From positions 992,001 through 1,056,000 of the forward strand of contig NZ_JACVEE010000003.1 of assembly GCF_015355755.1 (NCBI RefSeq): a stretch of DNA of 64,000 nt. The letters run 5' to 3'. The stretch's first letter is position 1; every line of letters begins with the position of its first letter. A program made the position numbers and the translations under genes. This document shows positions 34,509 through 42,307 of this stretch, piece by piece. The notes under the pieces are model-generated. The model saw only the letters and a list, made by a program, of their open reading frames with translations, was not told the origin of the DNA and made no database searches. The DNA comes from Nocardia sp. XZ_19_385 (GTDB lineage: Bacteria > Actinomycetota > Actinomycetes > Mycobacteriales > Mycobacteriaceae).

Positions 34509-35231
34509 TTACAAGGAATCTCGGCGCTCCGCATTCCCATTATCCGCACCCGGGGTATTCCCCGGCTCGCCGCCGGGAACCGGTCCCCGGTCCAGGGCAC
34601 CGGCCGGGGCCAGCCCCGACAGGTCCGCGCCGGTGTCGTTGAGCCGCCACACATAGGGCGCGGTCGGGGTGTAGCGGATGACGCTGAGCGAGGCCGGTTC
34701 CACCACGATGCGCTGGAAACCGTCGAGGTGGATCCCGAACGCGTCCGCCAGAATCGACTTGATCACATCACCGTGGGTGCAGGCCACCCACAGCACGTCA
34801 GCACCGTTTTTCTCGGCCAGCACCCGGTCGTGATCACGCATCGCGGCGACCGCCCGGGCCTGCACCTGAGCCAAGCCCTCACCGCCCGGGAACACCGCGC
34901 CCGAGGCGTGCCGCTGCACCACTTTCCACAGCGGTTCGGTGACGAGTTCGCCCAGCGGTTTGCCCGTCCAGTCGCCGTAGTCGACCTCCAGCAACCGCTC
35001 GTCGAATTCCGGTTCCAGCCCCAGCTTTTCCGCCAGCGGCGAAATTGTTCGCTGACAGCGCAACAGCGGCGAGGACACGATGTGGGCGATCGGCAGGGCG
35101 GCGAGCCGGTCGACGAGGCCGCGGGCTTGGTCGGCGCCGCGTTCGGTCAGGTCGACTCCGGCGCTGCGACCGGCCAGGGTGCCCGCGGTGTTGGACGTGG
35201 ATTGGCCGTGCCGCAACAGGATCACCGTCAT
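34509..35231 (-). CDS. Histidine phosphatase (MSMEG_4193/Rv2135c family)
   Basis: The 240-residue protein carries the phosphoglycerate-mutase-like fold with RHG at residues 7-9 (LLRHGQSTSNTAG), the second catalytic region SSPLLRCQRT and the C-terminal His in VACTHGDVIKSIL. Members dephosphorylate small phosphate esters; the physiological substrate is not established. The C-terminal 30 residues are hydrophilic. It sits between DUF3090 and uppP as in M. tuberculosis. Confidence 0.88.
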   Translation of the reverse strand: MTVILLRHGQSTSNTAGTLAGRSAGVDLTERGADQARGLVDRLAALPIAHIVSSPLLRCQRTISPLAEKLGLEPEFDERLLEVDYGDWTGKPLGELVTEPLWKVVQRHASGAVFPGGEGLAQVQARAVAAMRDHDRVLAEKNGADVLWVACTHGDVIKSILADAFGIHLDGFQRIVVEPASLSVIRYTPTAPYVWRLNDTGADLSGLAPAGALDRGPVPGGEPGNTPGADNGNAERRDSL

Positions 35232-35244
35232 GGAGTCACCTTAC

Positions 35245-36186
35245 TCATGTCGCCGACACCACCCCGGTCGCCAGCAGCGCCATCACGACCAGTCCGAGCA
35301 CGATCCGGTAGCCGACGAACCAATTCAGCGAATGCTTGGACACGAACTTCAGCAGCCACGCCACCGAGGCGTAACCGACGAGGAACGCGACGATCGTCGC
35401 GACCAGCAACTGCGGGCCGCTGGCATTGAGGCCCTCCCCGGCGGGGGCGAACGCGTCCGGCAGACTGAACAGGCCCGAGGCGGTGACCGCCGGGATGGCG
35501 AGCAGGAACGAGAACCGCACCGCCGCTTCCCGTTCCAGCCCGAGGAACAGGCCCGCGGTGGAGGTGGCGCCCGAGCGCGACACACCCGGCACCAGCGCCA
35601 GGCACTGGGCCAGGCCCATCACCAGACCGTCGCGGGTGGTGAGCTGCTCGATCGGGCGAATCTTGCGGCCGTAGTGCTCACCGGCGGCGATCACCAGCGC
35701 GAACGCGATCAGCATGAACGAGACCAGCCACAGATTCCGTGCGCCGGTGCGGATCTCGTCCTTGAACAGGTAGCCCAGGATGCCGATCGGGATGGTGGCG
35801 ATGATCACGTACCAGCCGACGCGGTAATCCAGATCCCGTTGCGCCCGCGCGTCGTGCGCGGCCAGGCGGTCGGCGGTCATCACCGGCAACTTGGTGGTCA
35901 CCTGATCGGTGATCGGCACCGTCTCCCGGTTGCGCTGGGTCAGCTTCTCCCAGTTCACCCCGAACCAGGCCTGCACGATCCGCCCGATGTCCTTCGCGAA
36001 ATACACCAGCACCGCCGCCTCGGTCCCCAGCTGGGTGACCGCGGTGAACGACGCGCCGGCGTCCTTGTCCCAGAACACCGCCGACACGATCCGCAGATGC
36101 GCCGAGGAGGAGATCGGCAAGAATTCCGTGAGTCCCTGGACCAGACCGAGTATCAATGCCTGCACCCAGGTCATCGACTCACCCAC
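35245..36186 (-). CDS. uppP: Undecaprenyl-diphosphatase UppP/BacA
   Basis: The 313-residue membrane protein has about eight helices and the UppP motif Glu21-Phe-Leu-Pro-Ile-Ser-Ser-Ser-Ala-His30, followed later by PGVSRSGAT. It converts undecaprenyl diphosphate to the monophosphate so the lipid carrier can be reused for peptidoglycan and other polymers. It is the first gene of the block with the phosphatase, DUF3090 and SCO1664 genes. An ATG five codons later (MTWVQ) could also be the start. Confidence 0.93.
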   Translation of the reverse strand: MGESMTWVQALILGLVQGLTEFLPISSSAHLRIVSAVFWDKDAGASFTAVTQLGTEAAVLVYFAKDIGRIVQAWFGVNWEKLTQRNRETVPITDQVTTKLPVMTADRLAAHDARAQRDLDYRVGWYVIIATIPIGILGYLFKDEIRTGARNLWLVSFMLIAFALVIAAGEHYGRKIRPIEQLTTRDGLVMGLAQCLALVPGVSRSGATSTAGLFLGLEREAAVRFSFLLAIPAVTASGLFSLPDAFAPAGEGLNASGPQLLVATIVAFLVGYASVAWLLKFVSKHSLNWFVGYRIVLGLVVMALLATGVVSAT

Positions 36187-36420
36187 GCGCCCATCCTCCT
36201 GTCGTCACTGCCTGAATTGCCCGTTCGCACTGGGCAATTGGTGTGCGGCGGGTCACCCGAGGTACGGACCGCCGCAATCTCGCAGCGACAGTACAGGCTC
36301 CGGGCGCGCCGCAACCGTCCGGCCGGTTCCAGTCTGCACGGCAAGGCCCGCGCCTGTCGGCAGAGCGTCGGCGCCGGCGCCGTTTAGGCTTGGCGCCGTG
36401 ACGAATGCGTGGACGTGGTG

Positions 36421-37416
36421 ATGGAACAGCGGACGGTCGGCCGCAGCGGCCTACGGGTGTCCCGGATCGGACTGGCCACCCACACCTGGGGTGGGCATAC
36501 CGATGCCGAGGCCGCGGCCGTGCAACTGGTCGCGTTCGCCGAGGCGGGCGGCACCCTGGTCGACACCTCCCCCGCTTACACCGGCGGTGCGGCGCAGCAC
36601 ATCCTCGCCGGACTGCTCGGCGACCTGGTCTCCCGCGACGATCTGGTGATCAGCGGCTGCGCGGGTGTCATTCCCGCGGTCGATCCCCCGCACGCCGACC
36701 CCGAGCTGCCGACGCCGGAACCGTTGCAGCCCGCGCCGGAAGCCTTGCGGCCCACCATCGATGCGTCGCGCCGCATGCTGCTGCGCCAGCTCGATCGGAC
36801 CCTGCTCGAATTGGGCACCGACTACCTCGACATCTGGAACATCGGGGCCTGGGATCCGTCGACGCCGCTGGACGAGGTCGCCGCGACCCTGGACTACGCG
36901 GTGCGCTCGGGCAAGGTCCGCTACGGCGGGGTGCGCGGGTTCAATGCCTGGCAGCTGGCCAGTCTCGCTGCGATCGCGCCGGTGTGCGCGGCGCAGACCC
37001 AGTATTCGCTGCTCGCCCGCGAGCCGGAAGCCGACGTGGTGCCCGCCGCGCAGCACCACGGGCTCGGGATGATCGCCTCGGCGCCGCTGGCCGGGGGCAT
37101 CCTGACCGGAAAGTACCGTGACGGCGTCCCCGCCGATTCGCGCGGCGCGGACGAGGCGACCGCCGAGGAGATCACCAACCGGCTCGACGAGCGCGCCACC
37201 CGGGTGGTCGACGCGCTGGTCACCGCCGCCGACGGCCTGGGCACCTCGCCGCTGGCGGTCGCGCTGGCCTGGATCCGGGACCGCCCCGGCATCACCTCCC
37301 TGATCGTCGGCGCCCGCGACATCGGGCAGCTGACCGGGGTGCTGGCGGCCGAGACGCTCGAGCTGCCCCGGGCCATCGCGGCCGCGCTCGACGACGTCAG
37401 CGCAACGACCCGGTGA
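36421..37416 (+). CDS. Aldo/keto reductase
   Basis: The 331-residue protein is a TIM-barrel aldo/keto reductase, beginning GRSGLRVSRIGLATHTWGGH and containing ETTLLELGTDYLDIWNIGAW-type and YGGVRGFNAWQLA segments. The usual catalytic tetrad is Asp-Tyr-Lys-His: Asp is in LVDTSPAYTG and the Tyr is there (SPAY), but the Lys/His positions are less clear. Reduction of aldehydes or ketones with NADPH is expected. A GTG at 36409 gives a four-residue longer form. A TAGGCT hexamer at 36385 may be the -10. Confidence 0.82.
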   Translation: MEQRTVGRSGLRVSRIGLATHTWGGHTDAEAAAVQLVAFAEAGGTLVDTSPAYTGGAAQHILAGLLGDLVSRDDLVISGCAGVIPAVDPPHADPELPTPEPLQPAPEALRPTIDASRRMLLRQLDRTLLELGTDYLDIWNIGAWDPSTPLDEVAATLDYAVRSGKVRYGGVRGFNAWQLASLAAIAPVCAAQTQYSLLAREPEADVVPAAQHHGLGMIASAPLAGGILTGKYRDGVPADSRGADEATAEEITNRLDERATRVVDALVTAADGLGTSPLAVALAWIRDRPGITSLIVGARDIGQLTGVLAAETLELPRAIAAALDDVSATTR

Positions 37417-37440
37417 TGGGGTCGACGGTACGGCGGCGCG

Positions 37441-37459
37441 TGGGCTTAGGCTTGCCTAC
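37441..37459. promoter_or_regulatory. -10 element with overlapping IdeR-like half box before hmuT
   Basis: TTAGGCTTGCCTA at 37446-37458 agrees with the right part of the IdeR consensus, and the whole 19-base window matches at about 13 positions. It includes TAGGCT (37447-37452) seven bases before the ATG, a good -10 for a leaderless transcript. A bound iron repressor would cover the promoter. Moderate evidence only. Confidence 0.45.
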
Positions 37460-38476
37460 ATGAGTCGTACCGTTCGCGTCCTCTTCGCCGTGCTCGCGCT
37501 GCTCCTGGTCGCCGGGACCGCCGCCTGTGGCACCGACAGCGGCGCGACGACCGGGCAGCAGGGCCTGTCCACCGCGACACTGCCCGACATCACCCCCGAG
37601 CCGATCGGGCCGCCGCCCACCCCGGCCATGCCGGTGACCGTCCGTTCCTTCGACGGCACCGAGGTCACGGTGAATTCCGCGGACCGCATCCTCGCCGCCG
37701 ACCGCTACGGCACCCTGATGCAGACCGTGTACGCGCTCGGCCTGGGCCAGAACCTGGTGGGGCGCAGCACCTCCGGTGTTTTTCCCGCCGTCGAGAGCCT
37801 GCCGGTCGTCACCGGCGGCAACGGCTCCCTGAACGTGGAATCCATTCTGATGCTGCGGCCCACGGTGTTCCTCACCGACTCCACCAGCGCCGCGCCCGCC
37901 GTGCGGGAACAGCTGCGCGCGGCCGGTGTCACCGTCGTCTACTTCGACCCGCAGCGCAGCATGGCCGGAGTCGTCCCGCAGATCGAGGCCGTCGCCCAGG
38001 CCCTCGGTGTGCCCGATCGCGGCCAGGCCTTGGCCAAGCGCACCCGGGACGAGATCGCCGCCGCCGAAGCCACCGTGCCCAAGCTCGACAAACCGCTGTC
38101 CATCGCGTTCCTCTACCTGCGCAGCTCCGCCATCACCATGCTGGCCGGTCCCGGCTCCGGCGCGGACGCCCTGATCGCCTCCCTCGGCGGCCAAGACGCC
38201 GGCACCGCCGCAGGCTTGAAAGAACCTTTCACCACCATCACCAGCGAAGCCATGATCAGCGCCGCCCCCGACGTCCTGCTGGTGATGACCGATGGCCTGA
38301 AATCCCTCGGCGGCATCGACGGACTCCTGAAGGTCCCCGGCATCGCCCAAACCCCCGCCGGCCGCAACAAACGCGTCGTCGACATGTCGGACTCGGCCCT
38401 GCTCAGCTTCGGCCCCAACACCGGCCGCGTCATCGCCGCGCTCAGCAAAGCTGTCTACGACCCCGCTCACGCATGA
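37460..38476 (+). CDS. hmuT: Heme ABC transporter substrate-binding lipoprotein HmuT
   Basis: The 338-residue protein has a lipobox with Cys23 (LLVAGTAAC) and two lobes of a class III periplasmic-binding protein. Conserved marks include ADRYGTLMQTVYALGLG, LMLRPTVFLTDS and the final VVDMSDSALLSFGPNTG. Heme import in Corynebacterium and Rhodococcus uses this protein to deliver heme to HmuUV. Its stop overlaps the permease start. The promoter overlaps an IdeR-like sequence. Confidence 0.87.
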   Translation: MSRTVRVLFAVLALLLVAGTAACGTDSGATTGQQGLSTATLPDITPEPIGPPPTPAMPVTVRSFDGTEVTVNSADRILAADRYGTLMQTVYALGLGQNLVGRSTSGVFPAVESLPVVTGGNGSLNVESILMLRPTVFLTDSTSAAPAVREQLRAAGVTVVYFDPQRSMAGVVPQIEAVAQALGVPDRGQALAKRTRDEIAAAEATVPKLDKPLSIAFLYLRSSAITMLAGPGSGADALIASLGGQDAGTAAGLKEPFTTITSEAMISAAPDVLLVMTDGLKSLGGIDGLLKVPGIAQTPAGRNKRVVDMSDSALLSFGPNTGRVIAALSKAVYDPAHA

Positions 38477-39903
38477 CAGAACCGCTAGGCGCAGGGGCTG
38501 ATTCAGGTGCTGCGGATCGCAGGAAAGGCGTCGAGAACCCGACGTCGCCGGGTAGCCCGGCAGCAGTCGACGGCGACTTTGCCCGCGGTCATCCGCCGAC
38601 TAGGCAGAACCGAGCTGAGCAGCGCTTACCCGAACCGCCAGCTGGGCAGACCGATCCGGCTGCTGCGGACCGAGCACGCGAGGCAGATACCGGGACGGCC
38701 GATGCCAATCCGACACAGCCGGACCAAGCCAAACCGCTGCCCGCACAAGCCGAGGCGGCTCCGGTCGGTCGATCTGACGAGGCGGCCCGCGCCGCCGAGC
38801 CGCAGGGTCGTGACGTAAATCCGACGCAGCTCGGCGGCTCGGATCGCGCGGAGCTGCCGAAATCTCGGGAGCGGTCGAGGACCACTCTGGTGTTCGCGCT
38901 TGCGATCGCCGCGCTGATCGTGCTGGCGTTGGTGTCGGCGGCGGTCGGGCAGGTGCCGACCACGCCCGGTGAGGTCGCGGGCAGTATCGCGCACCGGATC
39001 GGGCTGGATTGGGGGTCGATGCCCGCGCATCCCGCTGGTGAGGTGACGTTGTGGGAGGTGCGGTTCCCGCGGGTCGTACTGGCGATACTCGTCGGTGCCG
39101 CGCTGGCCACGGCTGGTGCGCTGTTGCAAGGGGTGTTCGCCAATCCGCTCGCTGAACCCGGCGTGATCGGTGTGTCGGCTGGTGCCGCGGTCGGGGCGGG
39201 CACGGTGATCGTGGTCGGGGGTGCGTTCGTCGCGGCCTGGTCGATTGCGGCGGCCGCGTTCGTCGGGGGGTTGATCACCACGTTGATGGTGTATCTGCTG
39301 TCGCGCTCCAACGGCCGGACCGAGGTTGTCACGCTGGTGCTGACCGGTGTCGCGATCAATGCGTTCGCGGGCGGGTTGATCGCGTTCCTGTTGTTCATCG
39401 CCACTCCCGCGGCGCGCGATCAGATCGTGTTCTGGCAGTTGGGCAGTCTCAACGGTGCGACCTGGGACGCGGTCCGGGTGGTCGCGCCGCTCACCCTGAT
39501 CGGTGTGGCAGCCGCGATCCTGATCGCAGCGCGCCTGGACCTGCTGGCGCTCGGCGAATCCGCCGCCCGGCACCTCGGCGTCGACGTGGAACGCTTGCGC
39601 CGCAACGTGATTGTCATCGTCGCGGTACTCGCGACCGCGGGCGTGGCGTTCTCCGGCATCATCCTGTTCGTCGGCCTGATCGTGCCGCACCTGGTCCGCA
39701 TGCTGGTCGGGCCCGCACACCGGATACTGATCCCGCTGAGCGCGATCCTGGGCGCGGTGGTCCTACTCGCCTCCGACGTCGGAGCCCGCTCACTCGTCGA
39801 CAACGCCGATCTGCCCCTGGGCATGCTCACCTCACTGATCGGCGGGCCCTTCTTCTTCTGGCTACTCCGTCGCACCCGTGCCCGTGCCGGAGGTTGGGGA
39901 TGA
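38473..39903 (+). CDS. hmuU: Heme ABC transporter permease HmuU with long disordered N-terminus
   Basis: The 476-residue protein is a FecCD-type permease from about residue 140 onward, with the usual nine to ten helices (RVVLAILVGAALATAGALLQ, NPLAEPGVIGVSAGAAVGAG). The first 135 residues are hydrophilic, rich in Pro, Ala, Asp and Arg and lack helices; the family usually lacks this. ANPTQPD and VNPTQLG recur within it. The start overlaps hmuT by four bases. The permease carries heme across the membrane, powered by HmuV. Confidence 0.87.
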   Translation: MTEPLGAGADSGAADRRKGVENPTSPGSPAAVDGDFARGHPPTRQNRAEQRLPEPPAGQTDPAAADRAREADTGTADANPTQPDQAKPLPAQAEAAPVGRSDEAARAAEPQGRDVNPTQLGGSDRAELPKSRERSRTTLVFALAIAALIVLALVSAAVGQVPTTPGEVAGSIAHRIGLDWGSMPAHPAGEVTLWEVRFPRVVLAILVGAALATAGALLQGVFANPLAEPGVIGVSAGAAVGAGTVIVVGGAFVAAWSIAAAAFVGGLITTLMVYLLSRSNGRTEVVTLVLTGVAINAFAGGLIAFLLFIATPAARDQIVFWQLGSLNGATWDAVRVVAPLTLIGVAAAILIAARLDLLALGESAARHLGVDVERLRRNVIVIVAVLATAGVAFSGIILFVGLIVPHLVRMLVGPAHRILIPLSAILGAVVLLASDVGARSLVDNADLPLGMLTSLIGGPFFFWLLRRTRARAGGWG

Positions 39904-40068
39904 GCGGACCTGAGCCCAGCCCTGAGCGCCCGGCCGGTACGGTCCGGTCGACCAGTACCGTCCGCTTCACCCGGTCGTCCTGCTCGGCCCGGTCGGCCAG
40001 TACGGCCTGCGCGGCCTCGAAACTGGTTGCGGGACTGCCGCATCCAGTGCGGGGAGGTTGGGGATGAG
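39889..40068. repeat. 16-bp direct repeat bracketing an extra segment between hmuU and hmuV
   Basis: GGAGGTTGGGGATGAG occurs at 39889-39904 (spanning the hmuU stop) and again at 40053-40068 (holding the ribosome site and ATG of hmuV), a 164-base spacing. The segment between looks like a duplicated or inserted piece that separates the two genes. It encodes a short frame from the first ATG (39900) that ends in a second GGWG stop. Confidence 0.8.
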
Positions 40069-40903
40069 TGGGTTGGATTCGGTCTTCACCCGGACGCATG
40101 AGTTGCCTGGCAGGCCGGAGCGCGGAACAGTCACGATGCGCGCCACGGGGTTGAGTGTGGACCGGCGTGGAGCTGCCCGCCGAGTCCTCGAAGCCGTCGA
40201 CTTCGAGGTTGCCGCTGGTGAAGTGGTGGCGCTGGTCGGTCCTAATGGCGCGGGCAAGTCGACGCTGCTCGCGGCGCTGGCTGGGGAGCTCGAGGCGAGT
40301 GAAGGCACCGTGGAGCTCGACGGTCGTTCGCTGACGCACTGGACTCCGCTCGATATGGCGCGCCGCCGGGCGGTGCTGCCGCAGACCCACACGGTGGGCT
40401 TCCCGTTCACCGTTCACGAGGTTGTCGCGATGGGCCGCGCGCCGTGGGTGCGCACCGAACGCCGCAACGAGGACGATAAGGTCATCGCCGCCGCCCTGGC
40501 TGCCGCCGACGTGGAACACCTTGCGCCGCGGGCTTTCCCGACCCTGTCCGGGGGTGAACGTGCCCGCGTCGCCCTGGCCCGCGTCCTCGCTCAGGACACC
40601 CCGACACTGCTGCTCGACGAACCCACCGCCGCCCTCGACCTCGGCCACCAGGAAGCCGTCCTGCGATTGGCTGCCGACCGCGCCGCAGCCGGTGCCGCCG
40701 TCGTGGTCGTCCTGCACGACCTGGGTTTGGCCGCCGCTTACGCCGATCGTGTCGCCGTTCTAGAGTCCGGCCGCATCGCCGCCGACGGACCGCCCCGCGA
40801 AATCCTCACCACCGAGCTGCTGACCCGCGTCTACCAACATCCGATCGAGGTCCTCGATCACCCGGTCACCGGCGCACAACTGGTCCTCCCAATCCGCCGC
40901 TGA
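40064..40903 (+). CDS. hmuV: Heme ABC transporter ATP-binding protein HmuV
   Basis: The 279-residue protein has a Walker A motif GPNGAGKST at 59-67, the ABC signature LSGGE at 162-166 and Walker B LLLDEP at 183-188, with VVVLHDLG as the switch His region. It fits heme/siderophore FecE-type ATPases. GGGGAGG six bases before the ATG is the ribosome site. It follows hmuU after a 160-base gap caused by the repeated segment, so it may no longer be translationally coupled. Confidence 0.9.
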   Translation: MSGLDSVFTRTHELPGRPERGTVTMRATGLSVDRRGAARRVLEAVDFEVAAGEVVALVGPNGAGKSTLLAALAGELEASEGTVELDGRSLTHWTPLDMARRRAVLPQTHTVGFPFTVHEVVAMGRAPWVRTERRNEDDKVIAAALAAADVEHLAPRAFPTLSGGERARVALARVLAQDTPTLLLDEPTAALDLGHQEAVLRLAADRAAAGAAVVVVLHDLGLAAAYADRVAVLESGRIAADGPPREILTTELLTRVYQHPIEVLDHPVTGAQLVLPIRR

Positions 40904-40905
40904 GC

Positions 40906-41092
40906 ACGAACCTCGGCCCACCGCAAATTCGGACCCACCGCGAACCCCAGTCCGGCGCAAACCACGGTCGATCGCGAACCCGGGCCCGCCGCGACCCACG
41001 GCCCATCGCGAACCCCGGTCCGTCGTCAACCACGGGCGAATTGCAAACCCGGCCTACCGCGAACCCCGATCCATTGCGAACCTCGATTGATC
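40906..41092. repeat. Array of eleven degenerate 17-bp tandem repeats
   Basis: Eleven units of consensus GCGAACCCCGGTCCATC run head to tail from 40906, with unit 8 having 18 bases and unit 9 having 16. Every unit keeps the GnnAnC core; the end TC or CC is common. A 17-base period is not a multiple of three, so coding is ruled out. It starts three bases past the hmuV stop codon. No spacer sequences occur, so it is not a CRISPR array. A protein-binding array or structured RNA is possible. Confidence 0.85.
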
Positions 41093-41185
41093 GCACCGGC
41101 TGGGCCCTTTCATGCCTCACCACTGCACAGCCGGAAGTTTGCTGAAATGCGCTCCGCTCCCGAGGAAGCATTTACGTCACTCCAT

Positions 41186-41230
41186 CTCTGAGCGACAACC
41201 CGCGATCTCATCAGGAGTTGTCGCTCAGAG
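41186..41230. repeat. Perfect 14-bp inverted repeat with 17-base loop
   Basis: CTCTGAGCGACAAC at 41186-41199 is exactly complementary to GTTGTCGCTCAGAG at 41217-41230. The loop contains ATCTCATCAGGAG. It may terminate transcription from hmuV or be a small palindromic mobile-type repeat; no gene is inside. Confidence 0.75.
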
Positions 41231-41380
41231 TTGGATGACAGACACATACACCCTTCGGAGGTGCGCAACTCTTCAGCATCCTTCGTCGATCAATACCGAT
41301 TTCGGCGAGGAGTTCGGGCTAGGGTCGGATTCGATACCGATCGGTCTGCTCGATGTCCCTCCACGGAAGCGAGGAACGCT

Positions 41381-41908
41381 GTGCCCAGCTCAGTGCAAGT
41401 CGTTCTCGCAATGGCACTTTCGGCCGGCGTCGGCGTCGCCGCGGTGGCCACCGCACCTACCGCAGCGGCGCACTCCCCCATCGGCAGCTGCTACGGCGGC
41501 GAGTTCCGCTGGACGGCGGTCGAGGGCGGCATCACGATGACGCCGCAGCTGCTCACTTTCGGCTCGGCGGGCCGGCTTTGGGGTTGCGAGGGCGTTTCCG
41601 GCATCACCCACGGCAAGTTCACCGGCGTCCATGTGGCCTGGTCGGATTGCATGCATCCAGCCGACGGCCCGCTCACCGTCGACATCGTCTGGTCCAACGG
41701 CGAAGCCAGCAAGCTGTGGGGCCCGTGGCCGGTGGGCATGATGCAGCCGACCGTTGGTCAGCTCCAGGTGGTGGACGGCGTGGGCGAAGGCAGCCGGGTC
41801 CAGGTCAACGCCTGGTACGAGATGATGACGCCGGAGCAGATCAACGGCTGCATGGGTCCGGGCATCAGCACCGGCGTCGGCCGGATGACGGCCGAAATCG
41901 TGGAATGA
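41381..41908 (+). CDS. Secreted protein of unknown function
   Basis: The 175-residue product starts at a GTG preceded by GCGAGG. A signal peptide ends near AAAHS at about residue 30. The mature domain of about 145 residues has four cysteines (SCYGGEFRW, WGCEG, SDCMHP, NGCMGP), probably two disulphides, and a WTAVEGGITMTPQLLTFG start. No family was recognised. It stands alone, ending 4 bases from the stop of a convergent gene. Confidence 0.72.
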   Translation: MPSSVQVVLAMALSAGVGVAAVATAPTAAAHSPIGSCYGGEFRWTAVEGGITMTPQLLTFGSAGRLWGCEGVSGITHGKFTGVHVAWSDCMHPADGPLTVDIVWSNGEASKLWGPWPVGMMQPTVGQLQVVDGVGEGSRVQVNAWYEMMTPEQINGCMGPGISTGVGRMTAEIVE

Positions 41909-41912
41909 CCGA

Positions 41913-42296
41913 TCAGCCCTGCGCGGCACGAGGTTTCGGAACCTCGACCTGCAGCGTGCCGTCACCGAGGAAGCGGATCAGGGCGTTGATCGCCCACAGC
42001 GCGAAGAACAGCACCCCGAGCACCGGTCCCGCCGCGGCGCCCCAGGCGACCGCGCCACCACCGAACCAGATGAGCTCCAACGCGATTCGCCACGGACCGC
42101 GCAACCGGAAACGCGCGTCCCCGGCCGCTCCGAACAGCGCCCACATGGCGATGAACAGCAGCGGCGCGATCACCCCGGCGACGACCCGCAGCACCGTCGA
42201 TCCGTCCAGGGTGAACCCCCACGCGGCAGCGCCCGCGATGACACCGAGCTCCAGCAGGAGCATCAGTAAAAGATTGGCGCCCTTGACAATTCGCAT
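41913..42296 (-). CDS. YrdB/DUF2568 small membrane protein
   Basis: The 127-residue protein has four membrane segments (LLLMLLLELGVIAGAAAWGF, VVAGVIAPLLFIAMWALFGA, and two more). The family is DUF2568. It is 11 bases downstream of the MMPL gene on the same strand, suggesting co-transcription. The ATG at 42296 was chosen since longer frames read antisense through mmpL. Confidence 0.8.
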   Translation of the reverse strand: MRIVKGANLLLMLLLELGVIAGAAAWGFTLDGSTVLRVVAGVIAPLLFIAMWALFGAAGDARFRLRGPWRIALELIWFGGGAVAWGAAAGPVLGVLFFALWAINALIRFLGDGTLQVEVPKPRAAQG

Positions 42297-42307
42297 GGTC
42301 GGCTCCC

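Larger units (their letters stand above)
40904..41380. other. Intergenic region between hmuV and a secreted protein
   Basis: About 480 bases without a gene. The first 190 hold the 17-bp repeat array; 41186-41230 holds a long inverted repeat. Minus-strand frames across the array (40760-41029 and 40866-41171) only translate the repeat and lack ribosome sites. Confidence 0.7.

Noticed and set aside
40906..41092. CRISPR array
   Set aside because: Units touch directly with no spacers and are degenerate; there are no cas genes nearby.
40760..41171. Minus-strand frames over the 17-bp repeats that look like glycine/arginine repeat proteins
   Set aside because: They only reflect the DNA repeat read in changing frames, lack ribosome sites, and the 17-base period shifts the frame each unit.
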